From Lachnospiraceae bacterium UBA7179 (lineage in GTDB: Bacteria; Bacillota; Clostridia; Lachnospirales; Lachnospiraceae): a stretch of DNA of 56,118 bases. The translations under genes were made by a program, and so were the position numbers. The DNA lies in contig DKVL01000045.1 in NCBI GenBank assembly GCA_002491195.1, positions 1 to 56,118 on the forward strand, given 5' to 3'. Below the pieces are notes generated by a model. The model made no database searches. It saw nothing but the letters and a program-made list of their open reading frames with translations, and was not told the DNA's origin. Positions 8,165 through 16,653 of the stretch are shown here, piece by piece. Every line of letters starts with the position of its first letter. Within the stretch, counting starts at the first letter, position 1.

Positions 8165-9754
8165 ATGAGATACTTTAACACAGAAGGGGCGTGCAGGCCA
8201 GATGATCATTATATGGTGCGGCTTGACAACAGGCTGGCTGTCATTAAAAATACATTGGTTGACCGTAAAAAATATTTTGTCATCAACAAGGGGCGGCAGT
8301 ATGGGAAGACAACAACGCTGAAAGCGCTGGCGCAGTATCTGGCGGAAGATTATATTGTATTTTCCCTTGATTTCCAGCAAATGTCTACCAGTACATTTGT
8401 AGATGATATTACATTTGTAAAAGGACTTGTCAACAGACTGCTGACTGCGTTAAAAAGGATGAAAATTGAGGATACAGAAAAGTTTACGGAAGCGTTGACT
8501 TCATTGAGAGAGAAGCAGCCTGATGCCGGAATGGATGATTTGTTTGAGTGCCTGAGCAGCATTTGTGAAACGAGTTCGCGCCCGATCGTGTTGATGATCG
8601 ACGAGGTGGACAGTGCAGGGAACAATCAGGTTTTTATTGATTTTCTGGCACAATTGCGGGGTTATTATCTGGCACGGGATGAGATGCCGACTTTTCACTC
8701 GGTAATTCTTGCCGGAGTTTACAGCATCAAAAATTTGAAGTTAAAGATGTGTGCCGAGTCAGAGCACCAGTACAACAGTCCGTGGAATATCGCGGCCGAT
8801 TTCAAGATTGCAATGAACTTTTCCGCAGGGCAGATTGCCACAATGCTGGGGGAATATGAGGCAGACCATCATACAGAAATGGATATCGATGCGGTTGCGG
8901 AAGAGATCTATTCCTATACATCAGGATACCCGGTGCTGGTATCAACGATCTGCAAATATATTGATGAGGATTTGCCTGCGTATGATATTTTTGCAGCTCC
9001 TAAGGATGCATGGTCAAAAGATGGCGTGGCGGAAGCGGTAAAGAATATGTTAAAGGTGAGCACACCGCTGTTTGAGAGTATGGTGAAGCAGTTAGACATG
9101 TATGAGGAACTGCGGGCCATGCTGGAAAACATCATCTACCGGGGCATGAAGATCCCTTTCAGCCCGGATGAAAAATCGGTCAGTATAGGGCTGATGTTTG
9201 GATTTCTGACCGAGAGAAACGGACAGGTGGCGGTTGCAAACCGCATTTTTGAGATGTATCTGCTGAACCTCTTTATGACAGAGGAAGCCGGCAAAAGCGA
9301 GGTCTATGCACAGGGCGGAAGTGATCGGATCGGATTGATCAGGAATAACAGACTTGATATGTACCTCGTTCTGAAAAAGTTTGTTGAGTACTTCCATGAG
9401 GTCTGCAGTGAAAAGGATGAAAAGTTTATCGAGAAATTTGGGCGAAAATTTTTCCTGCTGTACTTAAAGCCGATCATAAACGGTACAGGCAATTATTACA
9501 TCGAAGCGCAGACGAGGGACGAACGGCGCACCGATGTGATCGTGGATTACCTCGGCGAGCAGTTTATCGTGGAGCTCAAGATCTGGCATGGCAGCGAGTA
9601 CAATGAGAGAGGGGAACGGCAGCTCACAGAGTATCTTGACTATTTCCACACAGATAAGGGGTATCTGCTCAGCTTTAACTTTAACCAGAAGAAGGAGATT
9701 GGCGTGAAAGAGATTCTGGTTAATGGGAAGACGATTGTGGAGGCTGTTGTGTAA
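8165..9754 (+). CDS. AAA-ATPase-like protein with C-terminal PD-(D/E)XK nuclease domain
   Basis: A 529-residue member of the AAA-ATPase_like/PDDEXK_9 group, common and often multicopy in Firmicutes and Bacteroidetes. P-loop GRQYGKTTT and Walker B VLMIDEVDS are clear in the N-terminal half. The C-terminal region carries TDVIVDYLGEQFIVELKIW, the D...ExK core of the nuclease fold. Start at 8165 is chosen because GAGGTG lies 6 nt upstream; a GTG at 8156 overlaps it. Biological role is not established for the family; a mobile or defence role is often suggested. It stands alone here. Confidence 0.85.
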   Translation: MRYFNTEGACRPDDHYMVRLDNRLAVIKNTLVDRKKYFVINKGRQYGKTTTLKALAQYLAEDYIVFSLDFQQMSTSTFVDDITFVKGLVNRLLTALKRMKIEDTEKFTEALTSLREKQPDAGMDDLFECLSSICETSSRPIVLMIDEVDSAGNNQVFIDFLAQLRGYYLARDEMPTFHSVILAGVYSIKNLKLKMCAESEHQYNSPWNIAADFKIAMNFSAGQIATMLGEYEADHHTEMDIDAVAEEIYSYTSGYPVLVSTICKYIDEDLPAYDIFAAPKDAWSKDGVAEAVKNMLKVSTPLFESMVKQLDMYEELRAMLENIIYRGMKIPFSPDEKSVSIGLMFGFLTERNGQVAVANRIFEMYLLNLFMTEEAGKSEVYAQGGSDRIGLIRNNRLDMYLVLKKFVEYFHEVCSEKDEKFIEKFGRKFFLLYLKPIINGTGNYYIEAQTRDERRTDVIVDYLGEQFIVELKIWHGSEYNERGERQLTEYLDYFHTDKGYLLSFNFNQKKEIGVKEILVNGKTIVEAVV

Positions 9755-9772
9755 AACGTGGATACGCAATGC

Positions 9773-10105
9773 TCAGATTCTGTTTTTATCTCCCCATTCG
9801 CACATTCCATCCAAAATAGGAATCAGGGATTTTCCGCGTTCTGTCAGACTGTACTCTACTTTAGGGGGAATTTGCGGGTATTCTTCCCGATGCACTAACT
9901 GGTCTGCCTCTAATTCCTTTAGAGTGCTGCTCAGCGTTTTATAAGAAATTCCCCCAATATATTTTTTCATTTCATTAAATCGGACAATCCTAAACTCCAT
10001 CAGGGTATATAGGATTGTCATTTTATATTTTCCATTAATCAGCGACAGCGTATAGTTGAAACCAGTATCTTTTAAATTTTCCGAAGCAATACATCTCTCA
10101 TCCAT
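9773..10105 (-). CDS. HxlR-family winged-helix transcriptional regulator
   Basis: A 110-residue regulator, the normal HxlR length. It begins MDERCIAS and has the family core LSLINGKYKMTILYTL and the wing segment KVEYSLTERG. The start at 10105 is chosen because AAAGGAG lies just upstream; the open frame extends to 10174 without support. HxlR members often sense quinones, aldehydes or redox stress through a conserved Cys; Cys5 is a candidate. It is divergent from a flavoprotein gene and a shared dyad lies between, so it probably controls that gene and itself. Confidence 0.9.
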   Translation of the reverse strand: MDERCIASENLKDTGFNYTLSLINGKYKMTILYTLMEFRIVRFNEMKKYIGGISYKTLSSTLKELEADQLVHREEYPQIPPKVEYSLTERGKSLIPILDGMCEWGDKNRI

Positions 10106-10141
10106 TTTACACTCTCCTTTTGGTAAGTATATAAAGTGCAT

Positions 10142-10196
10142 GTAAGTATTGCACCTGAATGTGCGTACTTGCATTTGCGCTTATATTTGTTACAAT
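10142..10196 (+). promoter_or_regulatory. Operator and promoter between hxlR-type gene and flavoprotein
   Basis: A dyad spans 10142-10172: GTAAGTA-TTGCAC on the left and GTGC-TACTTGC on the right. A further GTAAGTAT sits at 10123-10130. The plus-strand promoter is TTGCAT (10169-10174), 16-bp spacer, TACAAT (10191-10196), so the operator overlaps the -35. Confidence 0.5.
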
Positions 10197-10253
10197 CATA
10201 ATACGGATTGACATCAGAGTCAAGACGGAATAAACATAAGGAGAAGAGAATAT

Positions 10254-10799
10254 ATGAGTAAAAAGATTGTTGTGATCACAGGGAGCCCAAGGAAAAACGG
10301 AAACAGCTTTGCCATGACGGATGTGTTCATCAAGGCCGCGGAGGAACAGGGGCATACAGTCACCCGGTTTGACGCTGCCATGAAAAATGTGGGAGGATGC
10401 CATGCGTGTGAAACCTGCTTCAAGACGGGAAAAGTGTGTTCTTTCGATGATGATTTTAATGCCATCGCCCCGGCGATCCTGGAAGCAGATGCGGTTGTTT
10501 TCACGATGCCGGTTTACTGGTATTCCATCCCGGCACAGATTAAGGGAGTGATCGACAAACTGTTTTCTTTCTGCGTTGCTGGAAAAGATGTGGCGGGGAA
10601 AGAGTGTGCATTGATCACTTGTTGTGAGGAGAATGATCTGTCTGTTATGGATGGCGTCCGCATCCCGGTTGAGCGTTCCGCGGCGCTGCTGAAATGGAAA
10701 ATGGTGGGCGAGGTGCTTGTGCCAGGTGTTTTGAATGCCGGGGATATTGAAAAGACGGATGGATGCAGCCAGGCGGCTGCGCTGGCAGAAAAAATCTGA
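10254..10799 (+). CDS. Flavodoxin-fold NAD(P)H-dependent oxidoreductase / iron-sulfur flavoprotein-like
   Basis: A 181-residue FMN-binding protein. FMN phosphate loop is GSPRKNGNS (10-18) and the second loop is TMPVYWYSIPAQIKGVIDK. Cysteines in the GGCHACETC and KVC segments match the compact motif of iron-sulfur flavoproteins, so it may hold a 4Fe-4S cluster or act as a quinone/nitro reductase. Divergent from the HxlR regulator, the common arrangement for an electrophile-responsive reductase. Good start context (AGGAGAAG). Confidence 0.88.
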   Translation: MSKKIVVITGSPRKNGNSFAMTDVFIKAAEEQGHTVTRFDAAMKNVGGCHACETCFKTGKVCSFDDDFNAIAPAILEADAVVFTMPVYWYSIPAQIKGVIDKLFSFCVAGKDVAGKECALITCCEENDLSVMDGVRIPVERSAALLKWKMVGEVLVPGVLNAGDIEKTDGCSQAAALAEKI

Positions 10800-10846
10800 A
10801 TGAAAATGGAGGAATGAAAGACCGCGGAAGAATGAATATCAAGATG

Positions 10847-10883
10847 TTGACAGTTCTAAAATGCCAAATGTGATAACATCACA
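10847..10883 (+). promoter_or_regulatory. Promoter overlapped by a Crp/Fnr-like palindrome
   Basis: TTGACA (10847-10852), 18-bp spacer, TGATAA (10871-10876). The perfect palindrome TGTGAT-AAC-ATCACA (10869-10883) covers the -10, which suggests repression. A Crp/Fnr-family gene lies at 11659-12318. Confidence 0.5.
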
Positions 10884-10980
10884 GAAAGCGGTGCGGCAAA
10901 CTGATATAATAGCATCGAAAACCGACGAAAGGAATACAATGTATGGATTATGATTCCATCTTTGAAAGGAAAGAGTGAAG

Positions 10981-11178
10981 ATGAAAATCGAATTAAATCC
11001 TGATACGGAAATTGTCAACACAATCAAAGAAGGACTGAAAAGGACGGGCGGCTACTGTCCCTGCCGCAGAGAGAAAACGGATGATACCAGATGTATGTGC
11101 AAGGAGTTTAAAGAGCAGATTGCCAACCCGGACTTCGAAGGTTTTTGTCATTGCATGCTCTACTATAAGCAGAAATAG
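10981..11178 (+). CDS. Ferredoxin:thioredoxin reductase catalytic-chain-like protein
   Basis: A 65-residue protein with the three Cys pairs of the ferredoxin:thioredoxin reductase beta chain: CPC (26/28), CMC (38/40) and CHC (56/58). In the plant/cyanobacterial enzyme four of these hold a 4Fe-4S cluster and two form the active disulfide that reduces thioredoxin. It is shorter than the classical chain. A thioredoxin gene follows 120 bp downstream, which supports a ferredoxin-to-thioredoxin electron route. The start at 10981 follows an AAAGGAAAG; a GTG at 10975 is possible. Confidence 0.85.
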   Translation: MKIELNPDTEIVNTIKEGLKRTGGYCPCRREKTDDTRCMCKEFKEQIANPDFEGFCHCMLYYKQK

Positions 11179-11299
11179 TCGTATAGACAAATGCTTAATA
11201 AATCTGGCAGGTCCGATGGAAACGATGACACAGGCGGCCTGCAGACTAAAGAACAGGAAAGACAATCATAAAGATTAAAAAATAAAGGAGGACACGAAA

Positions 11300-11605
11300 A
11301 TGTCTGTGATTAAAATCAGTAAAGAAAATTTTGCAAGTGAAGTGATGAATGCCAATAAACCTGTACTTCTTGATTTCTATGCAGATTGGTGCGGTCCTTG
11401 CCGTATGGTAGGTCCGATCGTATCGGAAATCGCAGATGAGCGGAGTGATATCAAAGTCGGAAAAATCAATGTTGACGAACAGCCGGAGCTTGCAGAACGG
11501 TTTCAGGTAATGAGCATCCCGATGCTTGCTGTGATCAAAAACGGAAAGCTTACAGATCAAGTTGTGGGATACAGGCCCAAAGAGCAGATTGAAGCAATGC
11601 TGTAA
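11300..11605 (+). CDS. trxA: Thioredoxin
   Basis: A 101-residue thioredoxin, normal length. Active site WCGPC at residues 30-34, followed by the cis-proline loop MSIPM. Strong AAAGGAGG ribosome binding site. Likely the partner of the reductase-like protein immediately upstream. Confidence 0.95.
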   Translation: MSVIKISKENFASEVMNANKPVLLDFYADWCGPCRMVGPIVSEIADERSDIKVGKINVDEQPELAERFQVMSIPMLAVIKNGKLTDQVVGYRPKEQIEAML

Positions 11606-11658
11606 GCAACCGCCATGGAAAATTGGTAAAATCAATGAAGGTTGTAATGATATTTACT

Positions 11659-12318
11659 TTATCGATTGATGATCTTTTCAAGTCCTTTTTTATCTATAAT
11701 TACAATTGTTCCACGGGAAAGTGCGATAAGTCCCTCATTTACAAAATACTTCAGCATCCGGGTTACCACTTCCCGCGGGCTTCCCAGGTGATTGCCGATT
11801 GTTTCGTGCGTAATTTTAAGAGTGTTGGAGCCTTCTATATTCGCTTCATTCAAAAGAAAATCCGCAAGCCTTTTATCAAAGCTTTTCCACATTACCTGGT
11901 TGATCAGCCACATTACGTCTGAAAAGCGGTCTGCCATAACCTCGTTGGTATAGTTGGCAAGCGGTGCGGAAACTTCCATAATATTTTTGTAAACTTCCGA
12001 AGGGATAATCAAAACCTCGGTGTCTTTTTCCGCGGTGATGGCGATGTCAAACTGTATGCTGTTCATGATACAGGAGGCGGAGAAAAGGCAGATATCGCGC
12101 TCAAAAAGGCGGTATATCGTAATCTCTCGGCCGTCGTCGGAGATGGTAAAGGCACGAAGCTGCCCAGATAGCACAAGGAGCAGTCCCATGCAATCCTGCG
12201 AGCCGTTATGCAGCAGTTCTTTTTGGTTGAATTTGCGGACGTAAGCCGAATGCGTCAGTGTGTCCTGCTGTGATTTTGTCAGTTTATCAAATACAGGTAA
12301 GTATGTTAAATAATTCAT
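11659..12318 (-). CDS. Crp/Fnr-family transcriptional regulator
   Basis: A 219-residue regulator with an N-terminal cyclic-nucleotide-binding-like beta barrel (about 20-125) and a C-terminal helix-turn-helix THETIGNHLGSPREVVTRMLKYF region (split: recognition helix around SPREVVTRM). The cysteines at CLFSASC could be redox or metal-sensing, but no Fnr-type N-terminal Cys cluster is present. The start at 12318 is chosen by the G-rich ribosome binding site upstream; the frame extends to 12342. It is convergent with trxA. The palindrome at 10869-10883 is a plausible target. Confidence 0.9.
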   Translation of the reverse strand: MNYLTYLPVFDKLTKSQQDTLTHSAYVRKFNQKELLHNGSQDCMGLLLVLSGQLRAFTISDDGREITIYRLFERDICLFSASCIMNSIQFDIAITAEKDTEVLIIPSEVYKNIMEVSAPLANYTNEVMADRFSDVMWLINQVMWKSFDKRLADFLLNEANIEGSNTLKITHETIGNHLGSPREVVTRMLKYFVNEGLIALSRGTIVIIDKKGLEKIINR

Positions 12319-12378
12319 AAGCGGAGCCCCCCCTTTTCGCATTTTAATATAATCTGTTTTCGGGCATATGTCAATCTA

Positions 12379-12461
12379 AGGAACTGTTAATAAATTACTA
12401 CTGAGTAGTACTATCGGAGAAAAAGACAAGCAATATCAGGAGTAATTTGTTAACAGTTCCT
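12379..12461. repeat. Small inverted-repeat element (MITE-like)
   Basis: Two 21-bp arms, 12379-12399 and 12441-12461, match in inverted orientation at 20 of 21 positions. They begin AGGAACTGTTAA and enclose about 41 bp. No ORF. Related words occur at 38783-38800 and 49702-49709. Confidence 0.55.
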
Positions 12462-12492
12462 AAGAATACGTTAAGAAATTTTTCATAGTGTC

Positions 12493-12521
12493 TTGAATGT
12501 TGGATGTTATTGTGATATTAT
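12493..12521 (+). promoter_or_regulatory. Promoter for the DUF134-NifX gene
   Basis: TTGAAT (12493-12498), 17-bp spacer, TATTAT (12516-12521), giving a leader of about 25 nt. Confidence 0.55.
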
Positions 12522-12550
12522 TGACATATGTCGGAAATGGAGGTAGAAGT

Positions 12551-13336
12551 ATGGCAAGACCAATCCGGTGCAGGAGAATATGTTTTGAACCGAAATATGA
12601 CAGTTTTGCTCCTTGTGGTGCGGAAAATGTGGAGCAGGTTCTGCTGACGGTGGATGAGTTTGAAGCGATCCGTCTGATTGACTATGAAAAGAAGACTCAT
12701 GAACAGTGTGCCAGGCAGATGGGGATCTCCCGCACTACAGTTACGGAAATGTATGAGAAAGCCAGAACGAAGATTGCGGACTGCATCGTAAACGGCAGGA
12801 TGCTTTGTATTTCCGGCGGAAATTATGCGCTCTGTGATGGTTCTGCATGGAGATGCTGCGGTAAAAAATGTGACAGGGCAGAATATGCGGCTGAAACTGC
12901 CGGAAAAAGAAAGGAAGACAGGGTTATGAAGATTGCGGTTACTTATGAAAATGGAAATGTATTCCCACATTTTGGGCATACGGAGCAGTTTAAGGTCTAT
13001 GATATTAATGATGGGAAAGTTGCAGGTGCGCAGGTGATGAATACGAATGGAAGCGGACATGGCGCCATTGTGGGGATGTTGTCCGCATGGGAAGTGGATA
13101 CGCTGATCTGCGGAGGAATTGGCGCAGGTGCGCAGACTGCACTGGCAGAAGCAGGTATCCACTTGTACGGCGGAGTGTCCGGCAGTGCGGATGAGGCCGT
13201 AGAGGCATTGCTTGCAGGGAAACTTGCCTTTGATCCGGATGTCCACTGTGATCATCATGGGAAAGGGCATCATCATGGAAATGGTCATTGCGGTGAGGAT
13301 AAGCATGGCTGCTCAGGAAACGGGGGCGGATGTTAG
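12551..13336 (+). CDS. DUF134 regulator fused to dinitrogenase iron-molybdenum cofactor domain
   Basis: A 261-residue two-domain protein. Residues 1-100 are DUF134 with ARPIRCRRICFEP at the start and a helix-turn-helix (CARQMGISRTTVTEMYEKA). Residues from about 125 are a NifX/NafY-type domain (AVTYENGNVFPHFGHTEQF ... GGIGAGAQTAL). The tail is rich in His, Gly and Cys and probably binds metal. Such fusions are common in anaerobes without nitrogenase and are usually linked to metal-cofactor handling, though the role is unproven. The start at 12551 follows GGAGG; the frame is open from 12497. Confidence 0.88.
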   Translation: MARPIRCRRICFEPKYDSFAPCGAENVEQVLLTVDEFEAIRLIDYEKKTHEQCARQMGISRTTVTEMYEKARTKIADCIVNGRMLCISGGNYALCDGSAWRCCGKKCDRAEYAAETAGKRKEDRVMKIAVTYENGNVFPHFGHTEQFKVYDINDGKVAGAQVMNTNGSGHGAIVGMLSAWEVDTLICGGIGAGAQTALAEAGIHLYGGVSGSADEAVEALLAGKLAFDPDVHCDHHGKGHHHGNGHCGEDKHGCSGNGGGC

Positions 13337-13406
13337 GCAAGACATTTACTGTTCACTCCATTCCAGTAACTGAGTGGTGCCTGACAATTTCATCTTAAGA
13401 TTTGCT

Positions 13407-13434
13407 TTGATTTTTAATCTGGATGTGTTAAAAT
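13407..13434 (+). promoter_or_regulatory. Promoter for mutS
   Basis: TTGATT (13407-13412), 16-bp spacer, TAAAAT (13429-13434), about 60 bp before the mutS start. Confidence 0.45.
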
Positions 13435-13494
13435 ATTGAAGAGTAAAAATGAGATAATCCAAAAGATGAAACTACAGAAAGATGAGGTTAATAT

Positions 13495-16140
13495 ATGGCT
13501 GGAATGACACCGATGATGCAGCAGTACGTGGAGACGAAGAAGCAGTATGGCGACTGTATTCTGTTCTACAGACTCGGTGATTTTTATGAGATGTTTTTTG
13601 AGGATGCAAAGCTTGTGTCGAAAGAATTGGAACTGACGCTGACCGGAAAGGACTGCGGAATGGAAGAGCGGGCGCCGATGTGCGGAATCCCGTATCACGC
13701 TGTGGAGAGCTATCTGAGCAGACTTGTCTCCAAAGGATACAAGGTTGCCATCTGCGAGCAGGTGGAGGATCCAAAGCTTGCAAAAGGACTGGTAAAGCGA
13801 GAAGTTATCCGCATCGTCACACCCGGCACCAATCTGAGCGCCCAGGCGCTGGACGATTCGAAAAACAATTATATCATGTGCATCGCACAGTTTCCGAACA
13901 AGATGGGAATCGCCGTCGCGGATGTGACGACCGGCGATTTCTACATGACAGAAGTTGAGGGGCTTTCCAAGCTGATGGACGAACTCTATAAATATATGCC
14001 GACCGAGATCATCTGCAATGATGCGCTGCTGATGAGCGGAATCGATACAGATGACCTCAAAAATCGTCTGAAAATGGTAATCTATCCGTTGGAACCATGG
14101 TATTTTGATGAAGATAGCTGCCGGAAATGCCTGATGGAGCATTTTAAAGTGACAACGCTTACAGGGCTTGGCTTGGAGGACTTCCCATCGGGTCTGATCG
14201 CTTCCGGTGTGCTGATGCAGTACCTGCTGGAGACACAGAAGACACAGCTCTCGCATATCACGCATATTACACCCTATCTGGCAAGCCGTTTTATGCTTCT
14301 TGACAGCTCTACGCGGCGCAATCTCGAGCTGACAGAAACCCTGCGTGAAAAACAGAAACGTGGTTCTCTTTTGTGGGTTTTGGACAAGACAAAGACAGCA
14401 ATGGGGGCGAGACAGCTCCGCACAGATATCGAGCAGCCTCTTGTCAATATGGAAGAGATCAACGACAGACTTGACACGATCGAACAGCTTTGCAAAAATA
14501 CCGTGTCAAGAGACGAGATCAGGGAATATCTGAATCCGATCTATGATATGGAACGCCTGCTCGGGCGTGTAAGCTACAAGTCCGCAAATCCGAGAGATTT
14601 GATTTCCTTTGCGAATTCTATGGAGATGCTTCCGCATATCAAAACCGTTCTGAAGGACTTTGACGCAAAGCTTTTGCGGGAGATCGACGAGCAGATTGAC
14701 GGACTGGAAGATTTGTTTGAGCTGATCAAAAATTCGATTTGTGAAGAACCGCCGCTTCTGATTCGCGAGGGTGGTATTATCAAAGAGGGATTTGACGCAG
14801 ATATTGACCATCTGAGAAAAGCAAAGACAGACGGAAAAAACTGGCTTGCGCAGCTCGAGGAGGAGGACCGGGAGCGGACAGGCATCAAGAACCTTAAGAT
14901 CAAATATAATAAGGTATTTGGCTATTATTTTGAAGTCAGCAATTCCTACAAAAACCAGGTGCCCGATGATTACGTGAGGAAACAGACGCTTGTCAATGCG
15001 GAGCGGTACACGACAGCAAGATTGAAAGAACTGGAGGATACCATCTTAAACGCGGAGGACAAGCTCAATGTGCTGGAGTATGATCTGTTCTGCAAAATCC
15101 GGGACGATATCGCGACGCAGCTTGAGCGCATCCAAAAGACGGCAAAGGCGGTGGCAAGGCTTGATGTATTTGCCTCTCTTTCCGTTGTGGCGGAGCAGAA
15201 CCACTATGTCAGACCGACGCTGAATGACAAGGGAATCATCGATATCAAAGAGGGCAGACATCCTGTTGTGGAAAAGATGATCGACCATGATATGTTTGTG
15301 TCAAACGATACTTTCCTGGACAACAATCATCACTGTATCGCTGTGATCACAGGTCCCAATATGGCGGGAAAATCCACTTATATGCGTCAGTCTGCGCTGA
15401 TCGTCCTGATGGCGCAGCTAGGGAGCTTTGTGCCTGCAAAGAGCGCGGACATCGGTATTGTGGACAGAATTTTCACCAGAGTAGGCGCCTCGGACGACCT
15501 TGCGAGTGGGCAGAGTACTTTTATGGTGGAGATGAACGAGGTGGCCAATATCCTGCGCAACGCCACACCCAAAAGCCTGCTGGTGCTCGACGAGATCGGG
15601 CGCGGAACTTCCACGTTTGACGGACTGAGCATCGCGTGGGCTGTCATTGAACATATCAGCAATAAAAAGATACTCGGCGCCAAGACGCTGTTTGCGACGC
15701 ACTATCATGAGTTGACAGAGCTTGAGGGAAAGATGAACAACGTCAACAATTACTGCATCGCGGTCAAGGAAAAAGGCGATGATATCATATTTCTGCGAAA
15801 GATCATCAAGGGCGGCGCCGACAGGAGCTATGGGATACAGGTTGCAAAGCTTGCAGGCGTGCCAGATATGGTGATTGACCGTGCCAAGGAGATTGCGGAG
15901 CAGCTGAGCGACAATGATATTACGTCGAAGGTGCAGAGTATTGCGGTTGACACCAAAGGGGAAAAGAAAAAGCCAAAGCACTATGACGATGTGGACTTAG
16001 GACAGATGTCACTGTTTGATACGGTCAAGGACGAGGATATTTTAAAGGAGCTGCAGGAGATTGATATCTCGAATCTGACGCCGCTTGATGCGCTGAATAC
16101 ATTATACCGGCTGCAAAATAAACTGAAAAACAGGTGGTGA
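13495..16140 (+). CDS. mutS: DNA mismatch repair protein MutS
   Basis: Mismatch-recognition ATPase of 881 residues, full length. The N-terminal mismatch-binding domain has the Phe-X-Glu wedge in the segment GDFYEMFFEDA. The ATPase core has Walker A GPNMAGKST beginning at residue 620, DEIGRGTSTFDG and the ATHYHEL motif. The C-terminal end around LDALNTLYRLQNKL is the usual short tail. It acts with MutL, encoded at 20030. Between them lie genes unrelated to repair, so the usual mutS-mutL neighbourhood has been interrupted. Confidence 0.98.
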   Translation: MAGMTPMMQQYVETKKQYGDCILFYRLGDFYEMFFEDAKLVSKELELTLTGKDCGMEERAPMCGIPYHAVESYLSRLVSKGYKVAICEQVEDPKLAKGLVKREVIRIVTPGTNLSAQALDDSKNNYIMCIAQFPNKMGIAVADVTTGDFYMTEVEGLSKLMDELYKYMPTEIICNDALLMSGIDTDDLKNRLKMVIYPLEPWYFDEDSCRKCLMEHFKVTTLTGLGLEDFPSGLIASGVLMQYLLETQKTQLSHITHITPYLASRFMLLDSSTRRNLELTETLREKQKRGSLLWVLDKTKTAMGARQLRTDIEQPLVNMEEINDRLDTIEQLCKNTVSRDEIREYLNPIYDMERLLGRVSYKSANPRDLISFANSMEMLPHIKTVLKDFDAKLLREIDEQIDGLEDLFELIKNSICEEPPLLIREGGIIKEGFDADIDHLRKAKTDGKNWLAQLEEEDRERTGIKNLKIKYNKVFGYYFEVSNSYKNQVPDDYVRKQTLVNAERYTTARLKELEDTILNAEDKLNVLEYDLFCKIRDDIATQLERIQKTAKAVARLDVFASLSVVAEQNHYVRPTLNDKGIIDIKEGRHPVVEKMIDHDMFVSNDTFLDNNHHCIAVITGPNMAGKSTYMRQSALIVLMAQLGSFVPAKSADIGIVDRIFTRVGASDDLASGQSTFMVEMNEVANILRNATPKSLLVLDEIGRGTSTFDGLSIAWAVIEHISNKKILGAKTLFATHYHELTELEGKMNNVNNYCIAVKEKGDDIIFLRKIIKGGADRSYGIQVAKLAGVPDMVIDRAKEIAEQLSDNDITSKVQSIAVDTKGEKKKPKHYDDVDLGQMSLFDTVKDEDILKELQEIDISNLTPLDALNTLYRLQNKLKNRW

Positions 16141-16144
16141 ACGG

Positions 16145-16513
16145 ATGATGGAACTGAAAAAGCTGGATTATGATTTAACAGTCTGCAAGGTAGCGTCCAT
16201 CGCGGATATTAATCTCCATGCCGGGTTTTTCTTTCTTGGAAAAACGGATGAAGAGATCTCACTCGTCTGTCTGACCAGCGATGTCCCGCAGCATACGACA
16301 AAACGGGACGACGGCTGGAAGGGTTTTCGCATTGAAGGAATACTCGATTTTTCGCTGATCGGGATTCTGTCAAAGCTGTCGGGGATATTAGCGGAAAACG
16401 AAATCGGGCTTTTTGCTGTCTCGACTTATAACACAGATTATATCCTTGTGAAGCGCGAGGACTTTGGCAGGGCAGTGAATGTTTTATCAGAGGCAGGGTA
16501 TGTTTTTGTTTAG
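16145..16513 (+). CDS. ACT-domain protein
   Basis: A 122-residue protein made of a tandem ACT-like fold; the segment ILSKLSGILAENEIGLFAVSTYNTDYILVK is the recognisable ligand-binding part. Members bind amino acids, and stand-alone copies are of unknown role. It starts 5 nt after mutS with two adjacent ATG codons (16145, 16148) and is surely cotranscribed. Confidence 0.85.
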   Translation: MMELKKLDYDLTVCKVASIADINLHAGFFFLGKTDEEISLVCLTSDVPQHTTKRDDGWKGFRIEGILDFSLIGILSKLSGILAENEIGLFAVSTYNTDYILVKREDFGRAVNVLSEAGYVFV

Positions 16514-16577
16514 GAGCATGGAGACATGTGAAAGTACTTTTGTTTCTTTGGATTTAATTGCAAGCTGATGGAAGTAA

Positions 16578-16606
16578 TTGACAATAATAAGTCCGTGTTA
16601 TATGCT
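16578..16606 (+). promoter_or_regulatory. Promoter for the carbonic anhydrase gene
   Basis: TTGACA (16578-16583), 17-bp spacer, TATGCT (16601-16606). Confidence 0.5.
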
Positions 16607-16653
16607 GAATAGTGATACTTTATGATAAAATAGGAAAGAAAATGGAGGATTCT

